Notes under the pieces: model-generated | The model's database searches: none | Seen by the model: the letters and a program-made list of their open reading frames with translations, nothing else | What the model was told of the DNA's origin: nothing | Source: Microlunatus sp. Gsoil 973 | GTDB lineage: Bacteria; Actinomycetota; Actinomycetes; Propionibacteriales; Propionibacteriaceae | DNA: 64,000 nt | Assembly: GCF_009707365.1 (NCBI RefSeq) | Contig: NZ_CP046122.1 | Span: 1,922,001-1,986,000 of the forward strand | Direction: 5' to 3' | Shown: in pieces, positions 42,038-51,301 of the stretch | Layout: every line of letters starts with the position of its first letter | Position numbering within the stretch: the first letter of the stretch is position 1 | Translations under genes and position numbers: made by a program

Positions 42038-42931
42038 GTGAGCAAGGTCGACGTTGAGACCACCATCGCTGACGTCCTGGGCAGCTATCTGGCGGTGCAG
42101 TGCGAAGTGCTGTTGTCGATCAACTGCGAACTACGGACCGCGCTGGCCGGCGAGTCGCCCCGGATCGACGAGGACCAGATCCACGACGCCCGCGTGGCCT
42201 GCCGCCGGCTGCGCAGCCTCATCCGGATCTTCGCCGATGTCTTCTCCGAGCCGGAGGCCGACCGGTTCGCCGAGGACACGCAGTGGTACGGCCTGACGCT
42301 CGGCGCGATTCGTGATCTCGACGTGCTGCGGGTCCGGCTGGAGTCTGCCGTTGACCAACTCGACGAGCGGCTGGTGCTGAACGACGCGCGAGGTGAGCTG
42401 AGGCGACAACTCGACAGTCGTCGCGGGCTCGCCCTGGACGGTCTGCGTGATGTGATGCACGGCGAGCGCTACGCCGACCTCACCGAGCAGCTGCGTCGCT
42501 GGAAACCCAGCCCGCCCTGGACGCCGGAGGCGGACCGGCCGGCGAACAGGATCAAGAAGTACGTCAGGAAGGCCGACCGGCGCCTGGCCCGAAGGCTGGA
42601 ACGCGCCGTCACCGCGATCGCCGCCGATGACCCCGAGGCCGACGAGCTGATCCACTCCGCGCGCAAGGCCGGCAAACGTGCCCGGTACGCGACCGAGGCA
42701 TCGCTGGAGGTTCTCGGCCCGGCGGCGGAGGCGGTCGTCGCCGACCGGAAGGAATTGCAGGACCTGCTCGGCGACTACCAGGACAGCAGACTCGCCTCGG
42801 TGTTCCTGCGCGACCTGGGCGGCATCCCCGGCCGCAACGGCTTCACCTTCGGTGTGCTCTTCGCCGGCGAGGCCGAGCACCGCCGCCGGCTGCGGAAGCA
42901 GATCGTCAAGCGGACCAAGCGACTGCGCTGA
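42038..42931 (+). CDS. CHAD domain protein (polyphosphate-binding type)
   Basis: The 297-residue protein is almost entirely a CHAD domain, a helical bundle with conserved His, Lys and Arg lining a cationic pore. Visible halves are IHDARVACRRLRSLIRIF near residue 48 and IHSARKAGKRARYATEAS near 207, the duplicated HxxR motif, plus LGAIRDLDVLRVRL. CHAD proteins bind inorganic polyphosphate and often sit in polyphosphate granules. There is no triphosphate tunnel (CYTH) domain attached. GTG 42038 follows AAGGGGA. It lies 17 nt after the acyl-CoA synthetase gene. Polyphosphate binding is family knowledge, not shown here. Confidence 0.88.
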   Translation: MSKVDVETTIADVLGSYLAVQCEVLLSINCELRTALAGESPRIDEDQIHDARVACRRLRSLIRIFADVFSEPEADRFAEDTQWYGLTLGAIRDLDVLRVRLESAVDQLDERLVLNDARGELRRQLDSRRGLALDGLRDVMHGERYADLTEQLRRWKPSPPWTPEADRPANRIKKYVRKADRRLARRLERAVTAIAADDPEADELIHSARKAGKRARYATEASLEVLGPAAEAVVADRKELQDLLGDYQDSRLASVFLRDLGGIPGRNGFTFGVLFAGEAEHRRRLRKQIVKRTKRLR

Positions 42932-42954
42932 CCCGTGTCGGCCGCCCCCCAATG

Positions 42955-42993
42955 CCGAGGGGTCAATAATTCCCTCATCTGTGCGGTGTGTCG
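42955..42993. repeat. Copy 2 of the 39-bp dispersed intergenic element
   Basis: It matches copy 1 (30518-30556) at 33 of 39 positions, with differences grouped in the loop and next to the TTCCCTCAT block; the GAGGG...CCCTC arms are unchanged. It lies in the 158-bp gap between the CHAD gene and parC. The rest of the gap holds no feature I can name except a GAGGAG about 13 nt before the parC start. Confidence 0.65.
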
Positions 42994-43089
42994 GCCTACT
43001 CCGGGCCGCCCGGCGAGCCATTTCCCGGATTCTCCCGCGTCTGAGAGACAATCGCCCAAGCTTCGAACCTGAGGAGTTAACGACCCACG

Positions 43090-45546
43090 ATGGCTGCTCG
43101 CAAGACCCAGACGCCACCCCCGGACGACGCCGCGGAGAGGATCGTCGACATCGACGTCCGCTCCGAGATGGAGACCAGTTACCTGGAGTACGCCTACTCG
43201 GTGATCTACACCCGGGCACTCCCGGACGCCCGGGACGGGCTGAAACCCGTTCAGCGCCGGATCCTCTACTCGATGCGCGACATGCGGGTCTACCCCGATC
43301 GGCCGCACGTGAAGTGCGCACGGGTGGTCGGTCAGGTGATGGGTGTGTTGCACCCGCACGGCGACGGTGCGATCTACGACGCCCTGGTCCGGATGGCCCA
43401 GCCCTGGGTGATGCGGCTGCCGATGGTCGACGGGCACGGCAACTTCGGGTCGCTGGACGCCGGTCCGGCGGCGATGCGATACACCGAGTGCCGGATGGCG
43501 CCACCCGCGATGGTGATGACCGACGGGCTGGACAAGGACACCGTCGACTTCAAGAACAACTACGACGGCAAGGAGACCGAGCCGGTCGTCCTGCCGGCGG
43601 CCTACCCCAACCTGCTGGTCAACGGCGCCAACGGGATCGCGGTCGGCATGGCCACGAACTGCGCGCCACACAACCTGGTCGAGGTGGTCCAGGCGCTGCG
43701 GCATCTGCTCAAACATCCCAACGCCACACTCGATACGCTGATGCGCTTCATCCCGGGCCCGGATCTGCCCACCGGCGGCAAGATCATCGGCCTGGACGGC
43801 GTACGGGAAGCGTACGAGACCGGCAGGGGATCCTTCAAGATCAGGGCAACGGCCCGAGTCGAGCAGGTCACCCCGCGGCGCAAGGGAATCGTGATCACCG
43901 AGCTGCCCTACAACGTCGGGCCGGAGAAGATCATCGAGCAGGTCAAGTCGCTGGTCGGGTCGAAGAAACTGCAGGGCATCGCGGATCTGAAGGACCTCAC
44001 CGACCTGGCCAACGGCACCCGGTTGGTGATCGAGGTTAAGAACGGGTTCAATCCTGACGCCCTGCTCGAGCAGCTCTACCGGCTGACCAAACTCGAGGAC
44101 TCGTTCGCGATCAATGCGGTTGCCCTGGTCGACGAACAGCCCAGAACCCTTCCACTGAAGGATCTGCTGGAGGTCTACCTCAGCCATCGGCTCGAGGTCG
44201 TCCTGCGCCGCACGACCTTCGACCGCGACAAGGCGGTCGAGCGACTGCATCTGGTCGAAGGGCTGTTGATCGCGATCGTCGACATCGACGACGTGATCGC
44301 GATCATCCGCGGTTCGGACGATGCCGCGGCCGCCCGGGCACGGTTGATCGAGGTCTTCGAACTCACCGAGACCCAGGCCAACTACATCCTGGACATGCAG
44401 CTGCGGCGGCTGACCAAGTACTCCAAGATCGAACTGGAGCAGGAACGCGACCAGCTGCAGAACACCATCGCGGAGCTGACCGAGATCATCGACAACGATG
44501 ATCAGCTCCGCACCCTGGTCGGCAACGAGCTGGCCGAGGTGGCCAAACAGTTCGGCACCCCGCGCCGTACCATCCTGTTGTCCTCCAGCGGCGTCACCGC
44601 GACGGCCACCGCGACTCCGCTCGAGGTGCCCGACGACCCGTGTTGGGTGCTGCTCTCCTCCGCCGGTCTGCTCGCCCGCACCGAGAACGCCGAGCCGCTG
44701 CCGACCGAGGGCGGGCGGAGCAACCACGATGTGATCGTTTCCGCGGTCCGCACCACCGCCCGCGGGGAGTACGGCCTGATCACCAGCGCCGGTCGGATGA
44801 TCCGCGGCAATGCCCTCGACCTGCCGACGGTGCCGGTGACCGCCAACGCGCCGAACCTGCAGGGCGGTGCCCATGTCACCGAACTGACCGCCGCCGCCGA
44901 ACCCGGTGAAAGGATCCTGGCCCTGGCGAGGCTGGACGAGGATGCATCAACGATCGCACTGGGCACCCGCCGCGGTGTGGTGAAGCGGGTCAATCCCGAG
45001 GTACTCGGCCGGGACGCGTGGGACATCGTCCGGCTCGACGACGGCGACGAAGTCGTCGGCGCGGTGGAGCTGGCCGACGACTCGACGGAGTTGATCTTCA
45101 TCTCCGACGACGCCCAACTTCTGCACTTCCCGGCCTCGGCGGTACGACCGCAGGGGCGTTCCGGCGGCGGCATCGCCGGGATCAAACTGGGCGCCGGTCG
45201 GTCGGTGGTCTCCTTCGGCGCCGTACCGTCCGGTGCCGACGCGATCGTCGTGACGGTCGCGGGTAGCAGTGATGCGCTACCCGGCACCGACGCGGGAACG
45301 ATCAAGGTCACCCCGTTCGCGGAGTATCCCGGCAAGGGCCGGGCTACCGGAGGCGTACGGTGTCACCGCTTCCTGAAGGGCGAGGACACCCTGCACTTCG
45401 CCTGGGCCGGTCAGATCCCTGCCGTGGCTGCGGCCGACAGTGGTGCTCCGATCGATCTGCCGGCGGCCGACGGTCGCCGCGACGGCTCCGGCTCGCCGGC
45501 GGCGCAGCCGGTCGCTGCCGCGGCGACCCGGGTCATCGGTCGGTAG
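43090..45546 (+). CDS. parC: ParC/GyrA-type topoisomerase subunit A
   Basis: Type IIA topoisomerase A subunits cut and religate DNA with an active-site tyrosine. The 818-residue protein has YLEYAYSVIYTRALPDARDGLKPVQRRILYSM, the quinolone-pocket HPHGDGAIYDALV near 88-100, and MRYTECRM with Tyr131. A long coiled coil (LEQERDQLQNTIAELTEII) and six-bladed beta-pinwheel C-terminal repeats (TATPLEVPDDPCW, GRMIRG, RRGVVKRVNPE) follow. It is the shorter, GyrA-box-poor kind, fitting the second topoisomerase of actinobacteria. Gly93 takes the place of the serine that binds quinolones. No parE is adjacent; it stands alone here. Confidence 0.88.
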   Translation: MAARKTQTPPPDDAAERIVDIDVRSEMETSYLEYAYSVIYTRALPDARDGLKPVQRRILYSMRDMRVYPDRPHVKCARVVGQVMGVLHPHGDGAIYDALVRMAQPWVMRLPMVDGHGNFGSLDAGPAAMRYTECRMAPPAMVMTDGLDKDTVDFKNNYDGKETEPVVLPAAYPNLLVNGANGIAVGMATNCAPHNLVEVVQALRHLLKHPNATLDTLMRFIPGPDLPTGGKIIGLDGVREAYETGRGSFKIRATARVEQVTPRRKGIVITELPYNVGPEKIIEQVKSLVGSKKLQGIADLKDLTDLANGTRLVIEVKNGFNPDALLEQLYRLTKLEDSFAINAVALVDEQPRTLPLKDLLEVYLSHRLEVVLRRTTFDRDKAVERLHLVEGLLIAIVDIDDVIAIIRGSDDAAAARARLIEVFELTETQANYILDMQLRRLTKYSKIELEQERDQLQNTIAELTEIIDNDDQLRTLVGNELAEVAKQFGTPRRTILLSSSGVTATATATPLEVPDDPCWVLLSSAGLLARTENAEPLPTEGGRSNHDVIVSAVRTTARGEYGLITSAGRMIRGNALDLPTVPVTANAPNLQGGAHVTELTAAAEPGERILALARLDEDASTIALGTRRGVVKRVNPEVLGRDAWDIVRLDDGDEVVGAVELADDSTELIFISDDAQLLHFPASAVRPQGRSGGGIAGIKLGAGRSVVSFGAVPSGADAIVVTVAGSSDALPGTDAGTIKVTPFAEYPGKGRATGGVRCHRFLKGEDTLHFAWAGQIPAVAAADSGAPIDLPAADGRRDGSGSPAAQPVAAAATRVIGR

Positions 45547-45575
45547 CCGGCGATCACGGCCCTGTTTCCGGCTAC
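45543..45575. terminator. Hairpin over both convergent stop codons (parC / binding protein)
   Basis: GTAGCCGG (45543-45550) pairs perfectly with CCGGCTAC (45568-45575), an 8-bp stem with a 17-nt loop. The parC TAG and the binding-protein TAG (read as CTA) lie in the two arms. The loop has a CTGTTT run. Confidence 0.45.
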
Positions 45576-47416
45576 TTGGCGACCGGCTCCAGCTCCCCGC
45601 TCAACATCGCCAGGATCACCAGGTTGTCGGCGTAGAGCGAGTTGGTGATCAACGGATCGTCGTTGGTCGGGAAGTTCTTCACCCGGACCCCGTTCAGCGC
45701 CGGTGAGTTCCCGAGCCGTTCGAAGAGCGGAATGATCGGCAACTCGGCGTTGAAGATGCGCGCCAGCTTGGTGGTGTTGGCGATGAGGGTGTCCTGGTCG
45801 GTCCCGCTGCCCGTCGCCTCGATCAGCTTCTGGATGTCGACCTTGCCGAAGCCGGCGACGTTGCGTTTCAGCGCGTAGTCGATCCCCCGGCCCCCGTTGT
45901 TCTTCGCCAGCGGATAGTTGTAGTTGAGGAAGGCGGCGACGAAGGAGAAGTACGGGTACGGCTGGGCGGAGTTGCCCCAGGCTTGGATCGCCAACTGGAA
46001 GTCGCTCTTGTAGACGTTGATCGGCTGCTGGGTGGAAACCACGCCACGCAGCTTGATCGGGATGCCGAACTTGGTCAGTTGCTCGCCCAGGTCCTTGGCC
46101 GCCCCGCTCCAGTCCGCGTAGTCCGACGGGAAGAGCAGCTCGTAGGCGGCGGCCTTCCCGTTCGGCAGCCGCCAGGAGTTGCCGGAACGCTTCCAACCGG
46201 CTGCCTCCAGCAGTGAAGCGGCCTTGTCCTGGTCGTAGCCGTAGTCGTTCAGCGCCGACTTCTGATCCGGGCTGACCCAGGCGTCGACCAGGAAGTCGGA
46301 GAATCCGCTGTAGTACTTGGTCGGTTTGCCGGACGATCCCAATGCGGTGGAGCCGTTGCGGGCATGGTCGATCGCGTGGTTCAACGCCTGCCGGACCCTG
46401 ACGTCGGTGAACTCCGGCTGCTTGTCGAAGCTCATGTAGAGCGCCGGCCCGGAGTAGGTCGGCGGACGGAGGATCTCATAGCCGAGGCTTTCGAACTGCT
46501 TGGCCGAGGCCACCGGGAAGCCGTTGGTGGCGTAGTCGATGTCCTTGCTGAGCACCAGCGGCGAGATCTCCGGCGTCTCGCCGTTGTAGATCACGATCCG
46601 GTCGAACTTCACCCGGTCCGCTGCATACCCGTGGGTGTTCTTGATCAACGTCAGCTGGCTGTTGCTCATCGACTTGTAGTCGATGGTGAACGGTCCGCTG
46701 GCGATGTAGTTCTCCGGCTGATACTTCACCAGCTTGGTGTTCAACGCGGCCGCCGGCTCTGACGATGCGGACCCGCCGCCCTCAGCGATCTTGCGTGCCT
46801 GCTCGGCGATGTCGCCGTACTGCTGGGTCGGAATGATGTTGCTGTGCAGCAGATAGCGCTCCACCACCGGGGCCGGCTGGTTCATCTTCATCGTGAACGT
46901 GTGATCGTCAGGTGCGGCGATCTTGTCGATGTAGTCCCACAACGGGGAACCGAGCACCCACTGGCACCAGAACGTGGTCAGATAATCCTGGGCGGTGATC
47001 GGCTTCCCGTCACTCCAGGTCAGATCGGATTTGATCTTGACGGTGTAGGTGTTGCTCGCCTGGTCCAGTGCGAAGGAGTCGACCAGATACAGATCCCAGG
47101 TCTGCTCCTTCCAGTGGTAGAAGGCGCTCGGCAGCATCACCAGATCTCCGTAGTTGCCGGAGAACAGGATCGCGTTCGGGATCTTGACGAAGGGCTGCCC
47201 GGCGCAGTTGTAGTTGCCCTGGGGGACGGGCAGGTAGAGCGTGCCGGCATGGAACTCGCCACCGGTGCTCGATCCTCCCGTGCCGCCGTCGGCGCCGGCC
47301 TTCGGCTTGGCCGGCGCACATCCGGCTCCGACGGCTCCCACGCCGACGGCTCCGAGGGACGACAGCCCGACCAGTCCGAACAGGTCGCGGCGGGAAATGC
47401 CGTTCGGTTCACTCAT
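45572..47416 (-). CDS. Family 5 ABC substrate-binding lipoprotein, paralogue of 51476-53320
   Basis: The 614-residue protein has a Tat-type signal (SRRDLFGLVGLSSLG) ending in a lipobox GAGC at about residue 33, so it is probably an exported lipoprotein anchored to the membrane. The body is SBP family 5 (DppA/OppA): TYTVKIKSDLTWSDGKPITAQDYLTTF and VRQALNHAIDHARNG are its usual blocks. It is close to the dppA-like gene at 51476-53320 in length and order. TAGGAG precedes ATG 47416. It follows nagA by 57 nt. Family 5 proteins include chito-oligosaccharide binders as well as peptide binders; the amino-sugar context favours the former (inference). Confidence 0.88.
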   Translation of the reverse strand: MSEPNGISRRDLFGLVGLSSLGAVGVGAVGAGCAPAKPKAGADGGTGGSSTGGEFHAGTLYLPVPQGNYNCAGQPFVKIPNAILFSGNYGDLVMLPSAFYHWKEQTWDLYLVDSFALDQASNTYTVKIKSDLTWSDGKPITAQDYLTTFWCQWVLGSPLWDYIDKIAAPDDHTFTMKMNQPAPVVERYLLHSNIIPTQQYGDIAEQARKIAEGGGSASSEPAAALNTKLVKYQPENYIASGPFTIDYKSMSNSQLTLIKNTHGYAADRVKFDRIVIYNGETPEISPLVLSKDIDYATNGFPVASAKQFESLGYEILRPPTYSGPALYMSFDKQPEFTDVRVRQALNHAIDHARNGSTALGSSGKPTKYYSGFSDFLVDAWVSPDQKSALNDYGYDQDKAASLLEAAGWKRSGNSWRLPNGKAAAYELLFPSDYADWSGAAKDLGEQLTKFGIPIKLRGVVSTQQPINVYKSDFQLAIQAWGNSAQPYPYFSFVAAFLNYNYPLAKNNGGRGIDYALKRNVAGFGKVDIQKLIEATGSGTDQDTLIANTTKLARIFNAELPIIPLFERLGNSPALNGVRVKNFPTNDDPLITNSLYADNLVILAMLSGELEPVAK

Positions 47417-47473
47417 CGCACTCCTAGCTGGTTCGTAGGTCCGGCGCGTCGGCCGGTTTCCGTTCGGGGGTGG

Positions 47474-48624
47474 CTACAGCGCCACCCGGCTACCCCCGCA
47501 GTAGACGTCAAGCAGGTCGAGATCAGCTGCCAGGACCAACAGATCCCGCGCGGTTGCCGGGCCGCAGCGCGCCCCGGCCTTCCAGTCCCGCCGCTGCGGC
47601 CGGCGTCTCGCTGGCCATCCGGACCGCATCCACGACGCCGATCCCGACCTCGTTGATCATGGTCCGGACGCAGTCCAGCAGGAAGGCCGTCGAGCCGGCC
47701 AGTCGTCCGGTGCCGGCACGGCGCACGACGCCGTCGACAACGTCGACCTCGCGTCCGGCGAAGCGGTAGTGACCGTCGCCGAGTCCGGCGGCGATCGACG
47801 CGTCGGTGACCAGGACCGTCCGGCGCCCTTGATCGACTTCAGCCGCCATTGCCAGCACCGGGGTCAGGGATGTGATGCCCATCGGCGATCAGTTCGTAGC
47901 TGACCCGCCGGTCGGTCAGGGCCGCGGCGATCGGTCCTGGGTTGCGATGTTCCAGCGGAGCCATTCCGTTGAACAGGTGGGTGACGTGCCGCGCACCGGC
48001 ATCGATCGCCGCGATCACCTGCCTGTAGCTGGCGTCGGTGTGTCCGATCGCAAAGCGGCAGCGGCCGGCGAAATCCTCGATCAGCGAGATCGCACCGTCC
48101 AGCTCGGGCGCGATCGTCATCATGATCGGGATGTCGCCCGCGGCGTCCAGCAGCCGGCCGGTCAGCGCCGGATCCGGAGCGAGCAGCGCCGTTTCCAGTT
48201 GCGCACCACGCCGCACCTGGGACAGGAACGGACCCTCCAGGTGCAACCCGGCGAGGTTGGCTGCCGCGGTCTGCCGCACAGCGTGACCGATCACCTCGGC
48301 GGCCCTGATCATCACGTCCGAGGGCAGCGTCGCAACCGAGGCGAGCATCGACGTCGTGCCGTGCTGCAGATGTGCGCCGGCGACCTGCTCCAGATCATCG
48401 GCCGAACCGGTGTAGACGACGGAGCCGGCAGCGCCGTGGCAGTGCACATCGACCAGTCCCGGAGCGAGGTACCGGCCGCCAAGATCAACTGAGCGGGCTG
48501 CCCCGGCCGGTGGCCCACCCGGTCCCAGGCTGCTGATCCGACCATCGTCGATTTCCAGCCAGCCGTGCAGCACCCGGTCGGGCAGCACCATCCTGGCATC
48601 GGTGAACACCGTCGGCGTGCTCAT
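47474..48624 (-). pseudogene. nagA: N-acetylglucosamine-6-phosphate deacetylase with two +1 frameshifts
   Basis: The pieces cover all of NagA, which removes acetate from GlcNAc-6-P. From ATG 48624 the first frame has VDVHCHGAAG (metal site), LHLEGPFLS, IGHTDASYRQV and THLFNGMAPLEHRNPG. One extra C in the CCCC at about 47858-47862 then breaks the frame at SYELIADGHHIPDP; the next frame continues VLAMAAEV and VLVTDASIAAG. One extra G in the GGG near 47547-47550 (after RPGNRA) breaks it again; the third frame ends DLLDVYCGGSRVAL-stop at 47474. ATG 48624 overlaps the nagZ stop (ATGA). If the shifts are real NagA is inactive; sequencing error is equally possible. Confidence 0.88.
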
Positions 48625-50096
48625 CGCCACTGCTCCGGCCTGAGCAGGTCAGCCGCCGCGGTGGCGCAGGCGGACGATCCGCCGAAGGTCCTGATCCACG
48701 CCCTGGTCGCGGAGAAGTCGCGATCCACCAGCCCCATGTCCAGGACGATCACATCCTTGGTGGTCTGGAGGATCTCGTCCAGCAGCCGCTGCTGCCACTG
48801 GTAGCGATGCGGGCTGCGGACCAGCACGATGACCTCGCCGTCACTGCCGTACTCCGACCGGAATTCGGAGATACCGGCGCGCACCATGCCCTCGCCGTTG
48901 TACGTCTCCCCCGCGACAGCGATCCGCTCGACGATGAGCCCCCTGGACTCCAGCAGCCCCTCGACATCACCGTGCCCGCGTCCGGCGGCCGGCGAGATCC
49001 CCGGCTCCAGGCGTACGACCAGCACCGCCGCGCCCCGCAGTTCCGGCTGTCCGTCGACTTCGATCGCCTGTCGCGCAAGACGGAATCCAAGCTGGTGATC
49101 AGGTTCGCCGGTCACCGTCGGTTCCCGTGAGCCGATCTGCTCCAGCCGTTCCACGGAGCGCTCCAGCTGTTTGCGATCGAGGTCACCGGAGGCTACTGCG
49201 GCGGTGATCGCCGCGACACAGGTCTCCACGTCGTCGCCGAAGGACCAGGAGCCGAGGCAGAGTGCGTCGGCCCCGGCCTGCAGGGCGAGGACCGCGGCTC
49301 GCGGCAGGTCCGCGACGAGGGCGACTCCCTGCATCTCCAGGGCGTCCGTGATCACCACACCGTCGTAGCCGAGTTCGTCCCGGAGCAGCCCGGTGATCAC
49401 CGGCTTGCTGATGGAGGCCGGATAGTCGTCGAGGGCTGGTACCCGCGGGTGGGAGACCATGATCGAATCCACCCCGGCGGCGATCACCGTACGGAACGGA
49501 TCGAGGTAGGCGTCGACCAGTTCGGCCCTGGAGAGCTCGAGATCGGGTGTGCCCAGGTGCGCGTCGGTGCCGCTGAGACCGTGACCCGGGAAGTGCTTGG
49601 CGCAGGCGCTGACTCCGGTGGACTGCAGCCCGTCGACCCATGCCGCCGCGTGTTCGCCGACCCGGGCGCGATCATTGCCGAAGCACCGGACGCCGTTGGG
49701 GGTCAACGGGTTGACAGCCACGTCAACAGCCGGGGCGAAGTTCCAGTCCACTCCGACACTGCGCAGGGCAAGGCCGAGCTGGACCGCGCACTCCCGCGTG
49801 ACCTCGAGATCATCGATACGACCCAGCGCGAGGTTGCCCGGCGTGCTGATCATCCCGGTGGCCTCCAGGCGGCTGACGTCACCACCCTCCTCGTCGACAG
49901 CGATGTGGGTTCCAGGGGCAAGGCTGCGCAACTCGCCGGTCAACCGACGAAGTTGATCACCGGAGGTGGCCTCCCGGCCGAAGAGCACGAAGCCGCCCAG
50001 TCCGGCGGCAACCGGCTGGTGGATCCAGTTCGCCACGGTCGGCCGGCCCAGGGAGGGGAACAGCACGGCGTCGGCAAGGTGTTCGACGCTCGCCAT
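48621..50096 (-). CDS. nagZ: Beta-N-acetylglucosaminidase, GH3 NagZ type
   Basis: The 491-residue protein has THIAVDEEGGDVSRL near the N-terminus, the NagZ active site KHFPGHGLSGTDAHLGTP (the catalytic His acid/base in the flexible loop), SIMVSHPRVPALDDYPAS, and VVITDALEMQG with the nucleophile Asp. NagZ releases GlcNAc from muropeptides or short chito-oligosaccharides. There is no signal peptide, so it acts in the cytoplasm. A C-terminal extension of about 150 residues beyond the barrel is present. ATG 50096 is placed 5 nt after AAGGAG; an ATG at 50099 is too close. It overlaps the ROK stop and shares ATGA with nagA. Confidence 0.87.
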   Translation of the reverse strand: MASVEHLADAVLFPSLGRPTVANWIHQPVAAGLGGFVLFGREATSGDQLRRLTGELRSLAPGTHIAVDEEGGDVSRLEATGMISTPGNLALGRIDDLEVTRECAVQLGLALRSVGVDWNFAPAVDVAVNPLTPNGVRCFGNDRARVGEHAAAWVDGLQSTGVSACAKHFPGHGLSGTDAHLGTPDLELSRAELVDAYLDPFRTVIAAGVDSIMVSHPRVPALDDYPASISKPVITGLLRDELGYDGVVITDALEMQGVALVADLPRAAVLALQAGADALCLGSWSFGDDVETCVAAITAAVASGDLDRKQLERSVERLEQIGSREPTVTGEPDHQLGFRLARQAIEVDGQPELRGAAVLVVRLEPGISPAAGRGHGDVEGLLESRGLIVERIAVAGETYNGEGMVRAGISEFRSEYGSDGEVIVLVRSPHRYQWQQRLLDEILQTTKDVIVLDMGLVDRDFSATRAWIRTFGGSSACATAAADLLRPEQWR

Positions 50097-51301
50097 CATG
50101 ACTCCTTTCGTTCGTCAGCGGCTGCGTGGTCGAAGAGATCGGTAACCAGTGCCCGGTCGACCTCGATCGAATCCAGATGGTCCGGCAGGACGCCCAGCGC
50201 CCGGTACAACCCGTCGAGCGCCGAGGCCAGCGCCCCGTACAGTCCGGCATGATCCCCAAGGGAGGTGCGGCGCAGACTGACCGGGACGCCGACGATGCCG
50301 GTCACCTCGGCGCTGACCCGCTGCAGCAGTGTTTCGTCCAGGCCGTGGGAGAAGCCCCCGGTCAGCAGCACCGCCCGCGGCTCGTACGCCAGGGCGACGA
50401 TCGCCACCAGATGCACCAGCGCCTCGGTGACCTGCCGGTGCAGTCCGCTGTAGCGGACGGTGTCGACCAGCACCTCGCGCGCATCGCTGATGTCGAAGCC
50501 GCACTCCTGGGCGTAGCCGACCAGTCCGGCTCCGGACACGAGGTCCCGGATCCGGACCTTGGAGCCCGGCAGGTTCAACCGACCGAACTCCCCCAGCCGA
50601 CCGTCGCGGCTGCGCAGGACGTGTCCGTCGATCGCGGTCGCCGATCCCAGTCCGGTGCCGATCGCCAACAGGCTCACCGTTTCGTCGGGCGCCAGCGTGC
50701 CGTACCGCAGTTCGCCGAGCAGCGCCAGGTTGGAGTCGTTCTCGACGGTCACCGGCACCCCGATCGCCCGGTGCAGGGCCTTGATGAAGCCGGCTCCGCG
50801 GATCGGTGGCAGGTTCTGTGAGGCGACCACCGTGCTGCTGTCACCCGAGATCGCACCCGGCAGGCCGATCGCCACCGCACCCAGCGGCCCGGCCTGCACC
50901 GACTCGGCACCCAGATCGGCGACCCGGGCCGCGATCCACGCGGCCAGACCGGCACCGTCAAGATCACCAGGAGTCCGATGCTCTGACCGCGCGATCGTCC
51001 GGCCGAGCAGGTCCGACAGCACCAGCCGGCATCGGGTCCCGCCAAGATCAACACCGCAGACCCGGCGCGCACCGGCCACCAGCTGGATACCGATCGGCGG
51101 TCGGCCCGGGCCCGGCGGCGGTTTCAGCTCGTGCTCGGTCACCAGACCGGATCCCCGCAGGTCGTCGACGATCCGGAATACGGTGGCGCGGCTGAGCTGC
51201 GAGCTGTCGATGATCTGATTGCGATCCAGCAGACGGCCGGACAGCAGCACTGACAACACCGCACTGCGATTGGCGGAGCGCATCGGACCGGCAGCAGCCA
51301 T
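50096..51301 (-). CDS. ROK family transcriptional regulator (NagC-like)
   Basis: The 401-residue protein has an N-terminal winged helix-turn-helix (LSRATVFRIVDDLRGSGLV near residues 36-54) and an ROK domain with VCGVDLGGTRCRLVLSD near 83, GAVAIGLPGAISG, VENDSNLALLGE and LAIGTGLGSATAIDG. The ROK zinc motif with three cysteines is missing, as in many regulatory members. It probably senses GlcNAc or GlcNAc-6-P and represses the nagZ-nagA genes it is joined to by overlapping codons. ATG 51301 lies directly after a palindrome (51302-51326), probably its own operator. An in-frame ATG at 51283 is a possible alternative start. Confidence 0.87.
   Translation of the reverse strand: MAAAGPMRSANRSAVLSVLLSGRLLDRNQIIDSSQLSRATVFRIVDDLRGSGLVTEHELKPPPGPGRPPIGIQLVAGARRVCGVDLGGTRCRLVLSDLLGRTIARSEHRTPGDLDGAGLAAWIAARVADLGAESVQAGPLGAVAIGLPGAISGDSSTVVASQNLPPIRGAGFIKALHRAIGVPVTVENDSNLALLGELRYGTLAPDETVSLLAIGTGLGSATAIDGHVLRSRDGRLGEFGRLNLPGSKVRIRDLVSGAGLVGYAQECGFDISDAREVLVDTVRYSGLHRQVTEALVHLVAIVALAYEPRAVLLTGGFSHGLDETLLQRVSAEVTGIVGVPVSLRRTSLGDHAGLYGALASALDGLYRALGVLPDHLDSIEVDRALVTDLFDHAAADERKES

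Noticed and set aside
42775-44874. 699-codon open frame on the minus strand
   Set aside because: It is antisense to CHAD and parC; both sense genes are strong and the antisense product has no recognisable domain.
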